From positions 1-5,413 of the forward strand of contig JAGALG010000089.1 of the NCBI GenBank assembly GCA_017848075.1: DNA of 5,413 nt, in the 5' to 3' direction. The notes beneath the pieces were generated by a model. The model made no database searches. It was not told the DNA's origin and worked only from the letters and a program-made list of their open reading frames with translations. Below, piece by piece: positions 1 to 4,796 of the stretch. Both the position numbers and the translations under genes were made by a program. The DNA comes from Oscillospiraceae bacterium. Its GTDB lineage: Bacteria; Bacillota; Clostridia; Oscillospirales; Ruminococcaceae. Each line of letters begins with the position of its first letter. Position 1 is the first letter of the stretch.

Positions 1-26
1 CTCCACACTTGGAGGGGGATTTTTTT
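1..26. terminator. Intrinsic terminator, partly outside the window, probably bidirectional
   Basis: CTCC (1-4) pairs with GGAG (11-14) around a six-base loop, and GGGGA plus seven T follows on the plus strand. On the minus strand the same place reads A-run, CCCC, CTCC, loop, GGAG. If the sequence left of the window continues with the matching CCCC/A-run, the stem would be about 8 bp and would work both ways. It would then end the membrane-protein gene, whose stop codon overlaps the T-run, and also a plus-strand gene to the left. Only half of the structure is visible. Confidence 0.55.
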
Positions 27-400
27 CAGCGTTTTTTCAGAAGCAGCAGGAGAAGGAACTGCAGCAGAGTCACCAGCAGCGGCCAGCCCAACCCATGAGC
101 CATGTACTCGAACCAGCCCAATCCGCTGGTGCTTAAGCCCCACAGACGGCACACCCAGTCGGAGCAGAGGAAGAACAGAGCGATCTGTACCGGCAATCCC
201 AGCCAAACCCAGCCGGGGGAACAGGGCCGCCGACCTTTCAGCAGAAGCAGCGCTACAGCGCCGCAGCCCACAGCCGCCAATCCGATCCACAGTGGATCCG
301 GCAGCGGAAAGGGCAGAGCAGGCAGCAAAAGAAAGAGCAGCACAAAGCTCAAAGCGCCGCAAAGAGCGCCCAGCAGCAGGGAGCGAACAGATTGTTTCAT
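26..400 (-). CDS. Small four-helix integral membrane protein of unknown function
   Basis: This 124-residue protein is almost entirely hydrophobic. Four membrane segments are visible at about residues 7-29, 36-54, 63-80 and 104-121. Short basic stretches lie at the N-terminus (KQSVR), after helix 2 (KGRR, 55-58) and at the C-terminus (KKR). There is no cleavable signal peptide, catalytic motif or family signature that I recognise. The start is well supported: the minus strand carries GGAGG (408-412) seven bases before the ATG. The gene is divergent from the radical SAM gene, with its own promoter and an operator-like palindrome upstream, so it is probably a separately regulated single-gene unit. 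The stop codon falls inside the T-run of the terminator. Membership of a small uncharacterised clostridial membrane family is plausible; no function can be assigned. Confidence 0.75.
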   Translation of the reverse strand: MKQSVRSLLLGALCGALSFVLLFLLLPALPFPLPDPLWIGLAAVGCGAVALLLLKGRRPCSPGWVWLGLPVQIALFFLCSDWVCRLWGLSTSGLGWFEYMAHGLGWPLLVTLLQFLLLLLLKKR

Positions 401-428
401 GGCAAGACCTCCAGTCGGGGGATTTTCT

Positions 429-456
429 TATCATAATTGCGTATGCAATTATGATA
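429..456. promoter_or_regulatory. Perfect 12-bp-arm palindrome, likely repressor operator
   Basis: TATCATAATTGC (429-440) is the exact reverse complement of GCAATTATGATA (445-456), with GTAT between. The core ATTGC-N4-GCAAT is the kind of site bound by dimeric winged-helix regulators such as MarR-type proteins; that assignment is inference. It overlaps the -10 hexamer and start region of the minus-strand promoter, so a bound dimer would block the membrane-protein gene. As RNA it would begin only halfway through the palindrome, so a DNA-level role is more likely than a hairpin. No candidate regulator gene lies beside it. Confidence 0.6.
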
Positions 457-479
457 GCATATCGGGCCGAAGAGGACAA
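451..479 (-). promoter_or_regulatory. Sigma-A-type promoter of the small membrane-protein gene
   Basis: Reading the minus strand, TTGTCC (479-474) is followed after 17 bases by TATCAT (456-451), giving 4/6 and 5/6 matches to the consensus. Transcription would start near 444, about 45 bases before the ATG. The -10 lies inside the right arm of the palindrome. Confidence 0.5.
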
Positions 480-502
480 GAGCTGCCCCAAAATCCACGA
501 AA

Positions 503-546
503 AAAGCCAAAGAAGCGCCCATCCTCCTTCCGGAAGCGTTGGCTTT
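503..546. repeat. Inverted repeat overlapping the -35 of the radical SAM promoter
   Basis: AAAGCCAA (503-510) is complementary to TTGGCTTT (539-546), and an inner CGC/GCG pair (516-518, 536-538) and the self-palindrome CTTCCGGAAG lie between them. The right arm contains the -35 hexamer. On the minus strand the structure is followed by a short T-run, so it could instead be a weak terminator protecting the membrane-protein promoter from antisense transcription. The function is uncertain. Confidence 0.3.
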
Positions 547-567
547 CCTGTTAGAATATGTTATAAT
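539..567 (+). promoter_or_regulatory. Extended -10 sigma-A promoter of the radical SAM gene
   Basis: TTGGCT (539-544), a 17-base spacer and a perfect TATAAT (562-567), with an upstream TG at 559-560, form an extended -10 element. Transcription would start near 574, giving a leader of about 45 bases with no obvious structure. Confidence 0.75.
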
Positions 568-619
568 AAAATGAGATTCAATTGGAACCTTGCAATCCGA
601 AAAAGAAAGAGGTGTCTTT

Positions 620-2392
620 ATGGACGCTTTGCTCCTTGCAATGAACGCAAAATATATTCATACCAATCTGGCGGTGCGCTACCTGAAGGAATACGCTCGT
701 CAGCACGGAATTTCCGGCGTAGACTTTGCCGAATATACCATCAACAACCACCTGCCTTTTCTCATCGATCAGGTCTACCGCAGACGGCCGAAGCTCCTGC
801 TGCTCAGCTGCTACATCTGGAATGTAGAGCAGATGATGGATTTGGCGGCGGAGTACAAGCTGATCGCCCCGGACTGCATCATCGTCGCCGGCGGCCCGGA
901 GGTCAGCTACAACAGCCGACAGGTGCTGCAGGAGAACCCAGCCATTGATCTGATCCTTTCCGGCGAAGGAGAGAAGCCCTTCGTCCAGCTGATGGAGCAT
1001 TTCCAGGGCAAGCGCCCCTTGGAGGAGGTTCGCTCCCTGACCTATCGACGGGACGGCGAGATTCTGGAAACCCCTTGGGAAGAGGAGATCGATTTGGCAG
1101 AGCTGCCCTTTGCCTACATGGATCTGGCGGAGCTGGATCACAAGATCTGCTACTTCGAGAGTATCCGCGGCTGTCCCTTCCGCTGCAGCTATTGTCTCAG
1201 CTCCATCATCAAAACCGTGCGCCACATGCCGCTGGAGCAGGCCTGCGCCTATCTGCAGATCTTCCTGGATGCCAAAGTGCCCCAGGTCAAATTCGTGGAT
1301 CGCACCTTCAACTGCAAGAAAGAGCATGCCATGGGCATTTGGAAATACCTTGCGGAGCATGACAACGGCGTGACCAACTTCCATTTCGAGCTGACCGCCC
1401 ATCTGATGGACGAGGAGATGCTGAACTTCCTCTCCACGGTCCGACAGGGCTTGTTCCAGTTTGAGATCGGCGTCCAGTCCACCAACGAGGACACCATTCG
1501 GGAGATTCACCGAAGCACCTCCACCCAGCGCTTGCTGGACATCTGCCGCCGCATTGACAGCCATAAAAACATCCACCTCCATCTGGACTTGATCGCCGGT
1601 CTGCCCTACGAGGATCTGAACAGCTTTGGCCGCAGCTTCGATCAGGTCATGGCCATTCGCCCCCAGCAGATGCAGTTGGGCTTCCTGAAGATCCTGAAAG
1701 GCTCTCCCATGGCTCAGAAGGCCGAGGAATACGGCATCGTTTACAGCAAAAAAGCGCCCTTCCAGACCTATTCCACCAAATGGATCAGCTACGATGATAT
1801 GATGATCCTGAAGGACATGGAAGAAATGGTCGAGACCTATTACAACAGTGGCCTTTTTGCCCGCACGATCTTATATGTGCTGGAGCAGGAGCCCAGCGAC
1901 TTTGCCTTCTTCCGGGATATGGGCCGCTACTATGTGGAACAGGGCTGGCATCTGCGCAGTCCCGGCCCGGAGGAAAAATGGACCATTCTGCGGGACTTCT
2001 TCCTGAGCCGCCGGGAGGACAACCGGGAGAAACTGCCTCTCTTTGAGGATCTGTGTCTCTACGATATTTGCCGTCACGGCAAGCCGAAGAAGCTGCCGGA
2101 CTGGCTTTCCACAGAGAAAAACCACAGCTACAAGCAGCAGATCAACGCCTTCTTTGACCAGCCGGATACCATTCCGACCCTGCTGCCGGAATACAAGGAC
2201 GAGCCGGAATGGAAAAAGGTGCAGAAATTGGCTCACCTGCAGGTCTTTTCCTTTGATCCCCACAGTGGAGAGCGAAAGGATACGGCTATCCTCTTTAACT
2301 ACCGCAATCGGGATCTTTTGGGCAACGCCCGGGAGAGCTGCGTCCGTCTGCTTCCGGCAGATGGAAAAGAGTTGGAAGGGAATTACCAATAG
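620..2392 (+). CDS. B12-binding domain-containing radical SAM protein (DUF4080 type)
   Basis: A 590-residue protein with the layout of cobalamin-dependent radical SAM enzymes. Residues ~1-130 form a Rossmann-like B12-binding region (MNAKYIHTNLAVRYL near the N-terminus, GGPEVSY at 91-97, SGEGEKPF at 114-121). The radical SAM core has the 4Fe-4S motif CxxxCxxC (Cys185, Cys189, Cys192 in RGCPFRCSYC), FEIGVQS at 281-287 and LDLIAGLPYE at about 322-331. The C-terminal ~200 residues match what I know of DUF4080. The classic DxHxxG histidine motif is not seen, as is common in this class. The family is presumed to cleave S-adenosylmethionine and use cobalamin for radical chemistry; its substrate is unknown. 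I chose ATG 620 because AGAGGTG sits five bases upstream; the in-frame TTG at 590 has no Shine-Dalgarno. No terminator follows, so read-through into spo0A is possible. Confidence 0.9.
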   Translation: MDALLLAMNAKYIHTNLAVRYLKEYARQHGISGVDFAEYTINNHLPFLIDQVYRRRPKLLLLSCYIWNVEQMMDLAAEYKLIAPDCIIVAGGPEVSYNSRQVLQENPAIDLILSGEGEKPFVQLMEHFQGKRPLEEVRSLTYRRDGEILETPWEEEIDLAELPFAYMDLAELDHKICYFESIRGCPFRCSYCLSSIIKTVRHMPLEQACAYLQIFLDAKVPQVKFVDRTFNCKKEHAMGIWKYLAEHDNGVTNFHFELTAHLMDEEMLNFLSTVRQGLFQFEIGVQSTNEDTIREIHRSTSTQRLLDICRRIDSHKNIHLHLDLIAGLPYEDLNSFGRSFDQVMAIRPQQMQLGFLKILKGSPMAQKAEEYGIVYSKKAPFQTYSTKWISYDDMMILKDMEEMVETYYNSGLFARTILYVLEQEPSDFAFFRDMGRYYVEQGWHLRSPGPEEKWTILRDFFLSRREDNREKLPLFEDLCLYDICRHGKPKKLPDWLSTEKNHSYKQQINAFFDQPDTIPTLLPEYKDEPEWKKVQKLAHLQVFSFDPHSGERKDTAILFNYRNRDLLGNARESCVRLLPADGKELEGNYQ

Positions 2393-2435
2393 ATGGAAAT
2401 TTTTCCTTGCAAGCTCTTGCAATGTTTTCCAAATT

Positions 2436-2465
2436 GTGGTAATCTATAGACAGAGAAATTACCAC
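2436..2465. repeat. Inverted repeat in the spo0A upstream region
   Basis: GTGGTAAT (2436-2443) and ATTACCAC (2458-2465) are exact reverse complements with a 14-base gap. The same ATTACCA word occurs again at the very end of the radical SAM coding sequence (about 2382-2388), so alternative pairing is possible. No T-run follows, so it is not an intrinsic terminator. It lies 47 bases before the spo0A start and could be an operator or a leader hairpin. I found no convincing sigma-A promoter in 2393-2512; TTGACA at 2479-2484 has no -10 at a suitable distance. Confidence 0.35.
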
Positions 2466-2512
2466 TTTATGGAAAAGATTGACACAGAAGCTGTAAACAT
2501 GGAGGAAATAGG

Positions 2513-3286
2513 ATGGAACCCAAATTAAAACTACTCATATCAGACGATAACCGGGAATTTTGTAGCCAGTTCTGCGCAGCCATGCAATCCTACGGCTTTG
2601 AAACGGCCGTTGTGGGCTGTAACGGCCTCAATCTGCTGGATCGGATCAAGGAATACCGCCCCAATGTGGTGCTGATGAATGTCTTTATGCCCCACCTGGA
2701 CGCCATTGGGGTGATGAAAACGGTGCTGGCAGGAACGGTAAATCCTCCGCCGATGTTTATGATCATGGTCAATACCGAGAACCCGCTGGTGGAGCGGGAG
2801 CTGGTTTGCTCCGGCGCCAGCTATTGTTTCCTGCGGCCCTTCCATGTGGAAATGGCAGCGGAGCGGGTGGTGCAGCTTTGTGGTTGTCAAAGTCCGGCTG
2901 TCGCCGCTCTTCCTGACGCCAAGGTGGATCTGGAGCTGATGGTGACGGAGATCCTGCACCAGATCGGTGTTCCGGCCCACATCAAAGGCTATATTTATCT
3001 GCGGGATTCCATCATGCTGGCCGTGGAGGACAATACGGTGATCAGCGCCATTACCAAGCAGTTGTACCCCACCATCGCCAAAAGCAACGGCACCACTTCC
3101 AGCCGGGTGGAGCGTGCCATTCGTCACGCCATCGAGGTCGCTTGGGATCGGGGCGATGTGGATGTGCTCAATTCCTTCTTTGGCTATACCATTCACAACT
3201 CTCGCGGCAAGCCTACCAACAGCGAATTTATTGCTATGATCGCAGACCGCATCCGTCTGCGTCTGAAAACGCTGAAAAACGCATAA
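2513..3286 (+). CDS. spo0A: Spo0A-family response regulator with a degenerate receiver domain
   Basis: A 257-residue homologue of the sporulation master regulator Spo0A. The C-terminal DNA-binding domain (about 142-250) is unmistakable: IGVPAHIKGYIYLR, SSRVERAIRHAIEVAWDRG and KPTNSEFIAMIAD are near-identical to Bacillus subtilis Spo0A from memory. The N-terminal receiver (about 5-123) keeps the acidic pair (Asp11, Asp12 in SDDNRE) and MPHLD, but the phosphoacceptor position is Asn56 (codon AAT, 2678-2680), the conserved Thr86 is Val, the switch aromatic at 105 is Cys, and Lys108 is Arg (LRPF). Aspartyl phosphorylation as in normal Spo0A is therefore not expected. The reading frame is intact and the DNA-binding domain appears under constraint, so this is not simply a pseudogene. 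GGAGG (2501-2505) lies seven bases before the ATG. The gene follows a radical SAM gene rather than spoIVB, its usual neighbour. It probably binds 0A-box-like DNA, constitutively or through another signal (inference). Confidence 0.93.
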   Translation: MEPKLKLLISDDNREFCSQFCAAMQSYGFETAVVGCNGLNLLDRIKEYRPNVVLMNVFMPHLDAIGVMKTVLAGTVNPPPMFMIMVNTENPLVERELVCSGASYCFLRPFHVEMAAERVVQLCGCQSPAVAALPDAKVDLELMVTEILHQIGVPAHIKGYIYLRDSIMLAVEDNTVISAITKQLYPTIAKSNGTTSSRVERAIRHAIEVAWDRGDVDVLNSFFGYTIHNSRGKPTNSEFIAMIADRIRLRLKTLKNA

Positions 3287-3290
3287 ACAG

Positions 3291-3318
3291 AAAAGCCTCC
3301 CTCTTGGGAGGCTTTTTT
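3291..3318 (+). terminator. Intrinsic terminator after spo0A
   Basis: AAAAGCCTCCC (3291-3301) pairs perfectly with GGGAGGCTTTT (3306-3316) around a TCTT loop, and the run of six T ends at 3318. It begins five bases after the spo0A stop. The A-run on the 5' side lets it act weakly in the reverse direction too. Confidence 0.92.
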
Positions 3319-3319
3319 C

Positions 3320-3348
3320 TTGCCAAATCCCCCAAAACACGCTATGAT
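3320..3348 (+). promoter_or_regulatory. Sigma-A promoter of the DUF3842 gene
   Basis: TTGCCA (3320-3325), a 17-base spacer and TATGAT (3343-3348) match the consensus at 5/6 in each hexamer. The -35 starts two bases after the spo0A terminator T-run, so the two transcription units are packed without slack. Start of transcription is expected near 3355. Confidence 0.7.
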
Positions 3349-3373
3349 AGAGCATAGAAAAGGGGAGAGCACT

Positions 3374-3793
3374 ATGAAAAAGCAACAGATTTTGATTATC
3401 GACGGACAGGGCGGCAAAATGGGCCGCCAGTTGGCGGAGGCCCTTCTCAGCCATCGGCTGTCGGCGGAGATTCTTGTGGTGGGCACCAACGCCATCGCCA
3501 CCGCCAATATGCTGAAAGCCGGTTCTGTGCAGGCCGCCACCGGGGAAAACGCCGTCATCGTGGGCAGTCGTCGGGCGACTGTCATCGCAGGCCCCATCGG
3601 CATCGTCATGGCCGATGCGCTTTTAGGGGAGATCACCGCTCCCATGGCCGCAGCCGTGGCTCAAAGCGAGGCCTATAAGGTGCTGCTGCCGGTGAACCGC
3701 TGTGGACACTATATCGTCGGTGTTGGGGAGCAGAGTCTCAGCGCTCTCATCACAGAGGCCGCAGAAAAAATAGTGGAAGCCCTGCAGAATTGA
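3374..3793 (+). CDS. DUF3842 family protein
   Basis: A 139-residue soluble protein that I recognise as the clostridial DUF3842 family. The N-terminus has a hydrophobic strand followed by a glycine-rich turn, LIIDGQGGKMG (residues 7-17), which looks like a nucleotide-binding Rossmann-type start, though no cofactor is established. The centre (GPIGIVMADALLGEITAPMA, 73-92) and LLPVNRCGHYIVGV (104-117) look like the family core. No signal peptide or membrane helix is present. I start at ATG 3374 because AGGGGAG (3361-3367) precedes it by six bases; earlier in-frame starts would lie inside the promoter. The stop codon overlaps the -35 of the next promoter, and there is no dedicated terminator before the ECF transporter leader, so partial co-transcription is possible. 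The biochemical role is unknown. Confidence 0.85.
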   Translation: MKKQQILIIDGQGGKMGRQLAEALLSHRLSAEILVVGTNAIATANMLKAGSVQAATGENAVIVGSRRATVIAGPIGIVMADALLGEITAPMAAAVAQSEAYKVLLPVNRCGHYIVGVGEQSLSALITEAAEKIVEALQN

Positions 3794-3818
3794 CAAAAAG
3801 CGCCGGCTGTGCTATGCT
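3790..3818 (+). promoter_or_regulatory. Near-consensus promoter of the ECF transporter gene
   Basis: A perfect TTGACA (3790-3795) overlaps the DUF3842 stop codon and is followed after 17 bases by TATGCT (3813-3818). Transcription should start near 3825, producing a leader of about 145 bases. The -10 lies inside the left inner arm and loop of a dyad (3802-3834). Confidence 0.75.
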
Positions 3819-3834
3819 GATAGCAGCATCCGGC
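3802..3834. promoter_or_regulatory. Two-step dyad covering the -10, possible operator
   Basis: GCCGG (3802-3806) pairs with CCGGC (3830-3834), and inside it GCTAT (3811-3815) pairs with ATAGC (3820-3824) around GCTG. The symmetry brackets the -10 and the expected start site, so repressor binding is plausible. CCGGC can instead pair with a second GCCGG at 3840-3844. In transcripts coming from DUF3842 the first pairing would form; in transcripts from the local promoter only the second is possible. Confidence 0.4.
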
Positions 3835-3969
3835 TCAAGGCCGGAACCATCCACCCAGTGGAGTCGAACGGTATTTTATAGTATGACACAAAAGCACCAT
3901 GAAGGTGTCTGTTTTCCGTGCAGCGGAGGAACAGACGCCTTTTTTGTTTGCTGAGAGAGGAGAAACAAC
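3825..3969 (+). promoter_or_regulatory. Structured 5' leader of the ECF gene with internal terminator; orphan riboswitch or attenuator candidate
   Basis: From the expected start, the RNA can form CCGGC/GCCGG (3830-3834, 3840-3844), then TCCAC/GTGGA (3850-3854, 3858-3862), then a strong terminator (3903-3949). GACAC (3885-3889) is complementary to GTGTC (3905-3909) and CGGAA (3842-3846) to TTCCG (3914-3918); both targets lie in the 5' arm of the terminator and so could form antiterminator pairings. Only 20 bases separate the terminator from the ATG, too few for another promoter, so the gene must be reached by read-through. I looked for consensus features of THF, TPP, FMN, cobalamin, preQ1, ZTP, fluoride and T-box leaders and found none. 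Confidence 0.55.
3903..3949 (+). terminator. Attenuator-type intrinsic terminator inside the ECF leader
   Basis: AGGTGTCTGTTTTCCG (3903-3918) pairs with CGGAGGAACAGACGCCT (3924-3940) around a five-base loop, with one G-T wobble and a small internal mismatch near the top. Six T, a G and three T follow. It ends 20 bases before the ECF start codon, so it decides whether that gene is expressed. It could also act as the terminator of DUF3842 transcripts. Confidence 0.85.
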
Positions 3970-4485
3970 ATGAAAAACAAGGTACAAAAACTGACCGCCT
4001 CTGGTCTTTGTCTGGCGCTGGCTCTGCTGCTGCCCTTCCTGACGGGGCAGATTCCGCAGATTGGAGGAATGCTTTGTCCGATGCACCTGCCGGTGCTGCT
4101 TTGCGGTTTTCTCTGTGGAGGCCCATGGGGCTTGGCGGTGGGCGCAGTAGCGCCGCTGCTGCGGAATTTGCTTTTTGGTATGCCGCCGCTGTATCCGACA
4201 GCTATTTCCATGTGCTTTGAGCTGGCAGCCTACGGTGCCATTGCCGGCTTCCTCTATCCGAAGATGAAGGAGAAGGGCCTGACGGGAACATACATCACGC
4301 TGCTCACAGCCATGCTGCTGGGCCGTATCGTCTGGGCGTTGGTTCGCATGATTTTGATGGTAGGCGGAGCCGCCTTCAGCCTGCCGATTTTTCTTGCCGA
4401 TGGCTTTATCAATGCCATTCCGGGCATCATTGTCCAGCTGCTCTTGATTCCGCTGCTGGTTCATGCCGTAGAGCGCAGAAAGTAG
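3970..4485 (+). CDS. ECF transporter S component (substrate-binding membrane subunit)
   Basis: A 171-residue membrane protein with about six hydrophobic segments (roughly 8-25, 38-52, 54-66, 76-96, 107-132, 143-168). The sequence TGQIPQIGGMLCPMHLPVLL (25-44) followed by a glycine-rich stretch, GMPPLYPTAISM (70-81) and AIPGIIVQLLLIP (149-161) resembles the PF12822-type S components abundant in clostridia. Such subunits bind a vitamin or similar micronutrient and dock onto a shared energising module (EcfA, EcfA', EcfT) encoded elsewhere; no ATPase gene is present here. Pantothenate or another vitamin is possible, but the substrate cannot be read from sequence. AGAGGAG (3956-3962) precedes the ATG by seven bases. 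Expression is probably controlled by the upstream attenuator. No terminator with a T-run follows directly; the first palindromic repeat begins 51 bases after the stop. Confidence 0.88.
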   Translation: MKNKVQKLTASGLCLALALLLPFLTGQIPQIGGMLCPMHLPVLLCGFLCGGPWGLAVGAVAPLLRNLLFGMPPLYPTAISMCFELAAYGAIAGFLYPKMKEKGLTGTYITLLTAMLLGRIVWALVRMILMVGGAAFSLPIFLADGFINAIPGIIVQLLLIPLLVHAVERRK

Positions 4486-4535
4486 AGTTTTATAACCATT
4501 TTCTGTAATTGTAAGGCTTGCGTAGTTGTGTAGAA

Positions 4536-4604
4536 CACCTCCCTCTGACGAGGGAGGTGCTTTGTGAGTGGTCGCAGACCACATTTCACAAAGCGGAAGG
4601 AGAG
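4536..4604 (+). repeat. Palindromic intergenic repeat, copy A
   Basis: Two adjacent hairpins. CACCTCCCTC/GAGGGAGGTG (4536-4545, 4550-4559) closes on TGAC. GCTTTGTGA/TCACAAAGC (4559-4567, 4586-4594) continues as GTGGTC/GACCAC (4568-4573, 4577-4582) with a three-base bulge. The tail is CGGAAGGAGAG. The architecture, a pyrimidine/purine hairpin, then a variable hairpin, then a purine-rich tail, resembles high-copy noncoding repeats of gut clostridia (recognition from memory). There is no T-run on either strand. Confidence 0.7.
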
Positions 4605-4623
4605 AGCGAAAAAACAACAATCC

Positions 4624-4642
4624 CACGCCACGATAGGGCGTG
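4624..4642. repeat. Short hairpin between repeat copies
   Basis: CACGCC (4624-4629) pairs with GGCGTG (4637-4642) around a seven-base loop. On the minus strand a T-rich stretch ending in six T follows about nine bases later, so weak termination of minus-strand RNA is possible. Confidence 0.35.
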
Positions 4643-4648
4643 TCCATG

Positions 4649-4715
4649 CCTTCCCCTTGGGGGGAAGGTGCTTTGCAAGTGACCAAAGGGAACATTTTGC
4701 AAAGCGAATGAGGGG
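4649..4715 (+). repeat. Palindromic intergenic repeat, copy B (diverged)
   Basis: Same layout as copy A with different bases. CCTTCCCC/GGGGAAGG (4649-4656, 4661-4668) closes on TTGG. GCTTTGCA/TGCAAAGC (4670-4677, 4698-4705) is followed by the tail CGAATGAGGGG. Where the second stem differs from copy A, both arms have changed together, so pairing is retained. The inner part of hairpin 2 is weaker here than in copy A. Confidence 0.65.
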
Positions 4716-4717
4716 TA

Positions 4718-4747
4718 AAAGTGTTGCTGACACTTTGGTTTCAGCAA
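4718..4747. repeat. Hairpin with loop complementary to downstream sequence (pseudoknot-like, I)
   Basis: AAAGTGT (4718-4724) pairs with ACACTTT (4730-4736) around TGCTG. That loop with its closing bases, TTGCTGA (4724-4730), is the exact complement of TCAGCAA (4741-4747). The two stems overlap, so they either exclude each other or combine, with slight shortening, as an H-type pseudoknot. Confidence 0.5.
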
Positions 4748-4771
4748 TTTGCGCCTGAACACCTTGTACTG

Positions 4772-4787
4772 GACGGGCGGCCCCGTC
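4772..4787. repeat. GC-rich hairpin
   Basis: GACGGG (4772-4777) pairs with CCCGTC (4782-4787) around CGGC. It is part of the palindrome cluster and has no T-run on either side. Confidence 0.45.
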
Positions 4788-4796
4788 AAAGAGGCG

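Noticed and set aside
590..619. TTG start giving a ten-residue N-terminal extension of the radical SAM protein
   Set aside because: No Shine-Dalgarno lies before it, whereas ATG 620 has AGAGGTG at a proper distance and begins at the usual family N-terminus.
578..1582. Long minus-strand open frame opposite the radical SAM gene
   Set aside because: It is a shadow of a clear protein-coding gene with an intact Fe-S motif on the plus strand; no ribosome binding site or family match.
2478..2484. Possible 0A box (ATTGACA against TTCGACA) before spo0A
   Set aside because: Only five of seven bases match and the site reads equally well as an isolated TTGACA; too weak to annotate.
2540..3454. Long minus-strand open frame opposite spo0A
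   Set aside because: It crosses the spo0A terminator and the DUF3842 promoter and start, and the plus-strand protein is unambiguous.
3840..3870. Minus-strand GTTCGACTCC resembling a tRNA T-arm
   Set aside because: The flanking bases do not form a T-stem, and no acceptor or anticodon arm is present on either strand.
4536..4566. First palindrome as the intrinsic terminator of the ECF gene
   Set aside because: The stem is strong but no T-run follows on either strand, so a Rho-independent terminator cannot be claimed.
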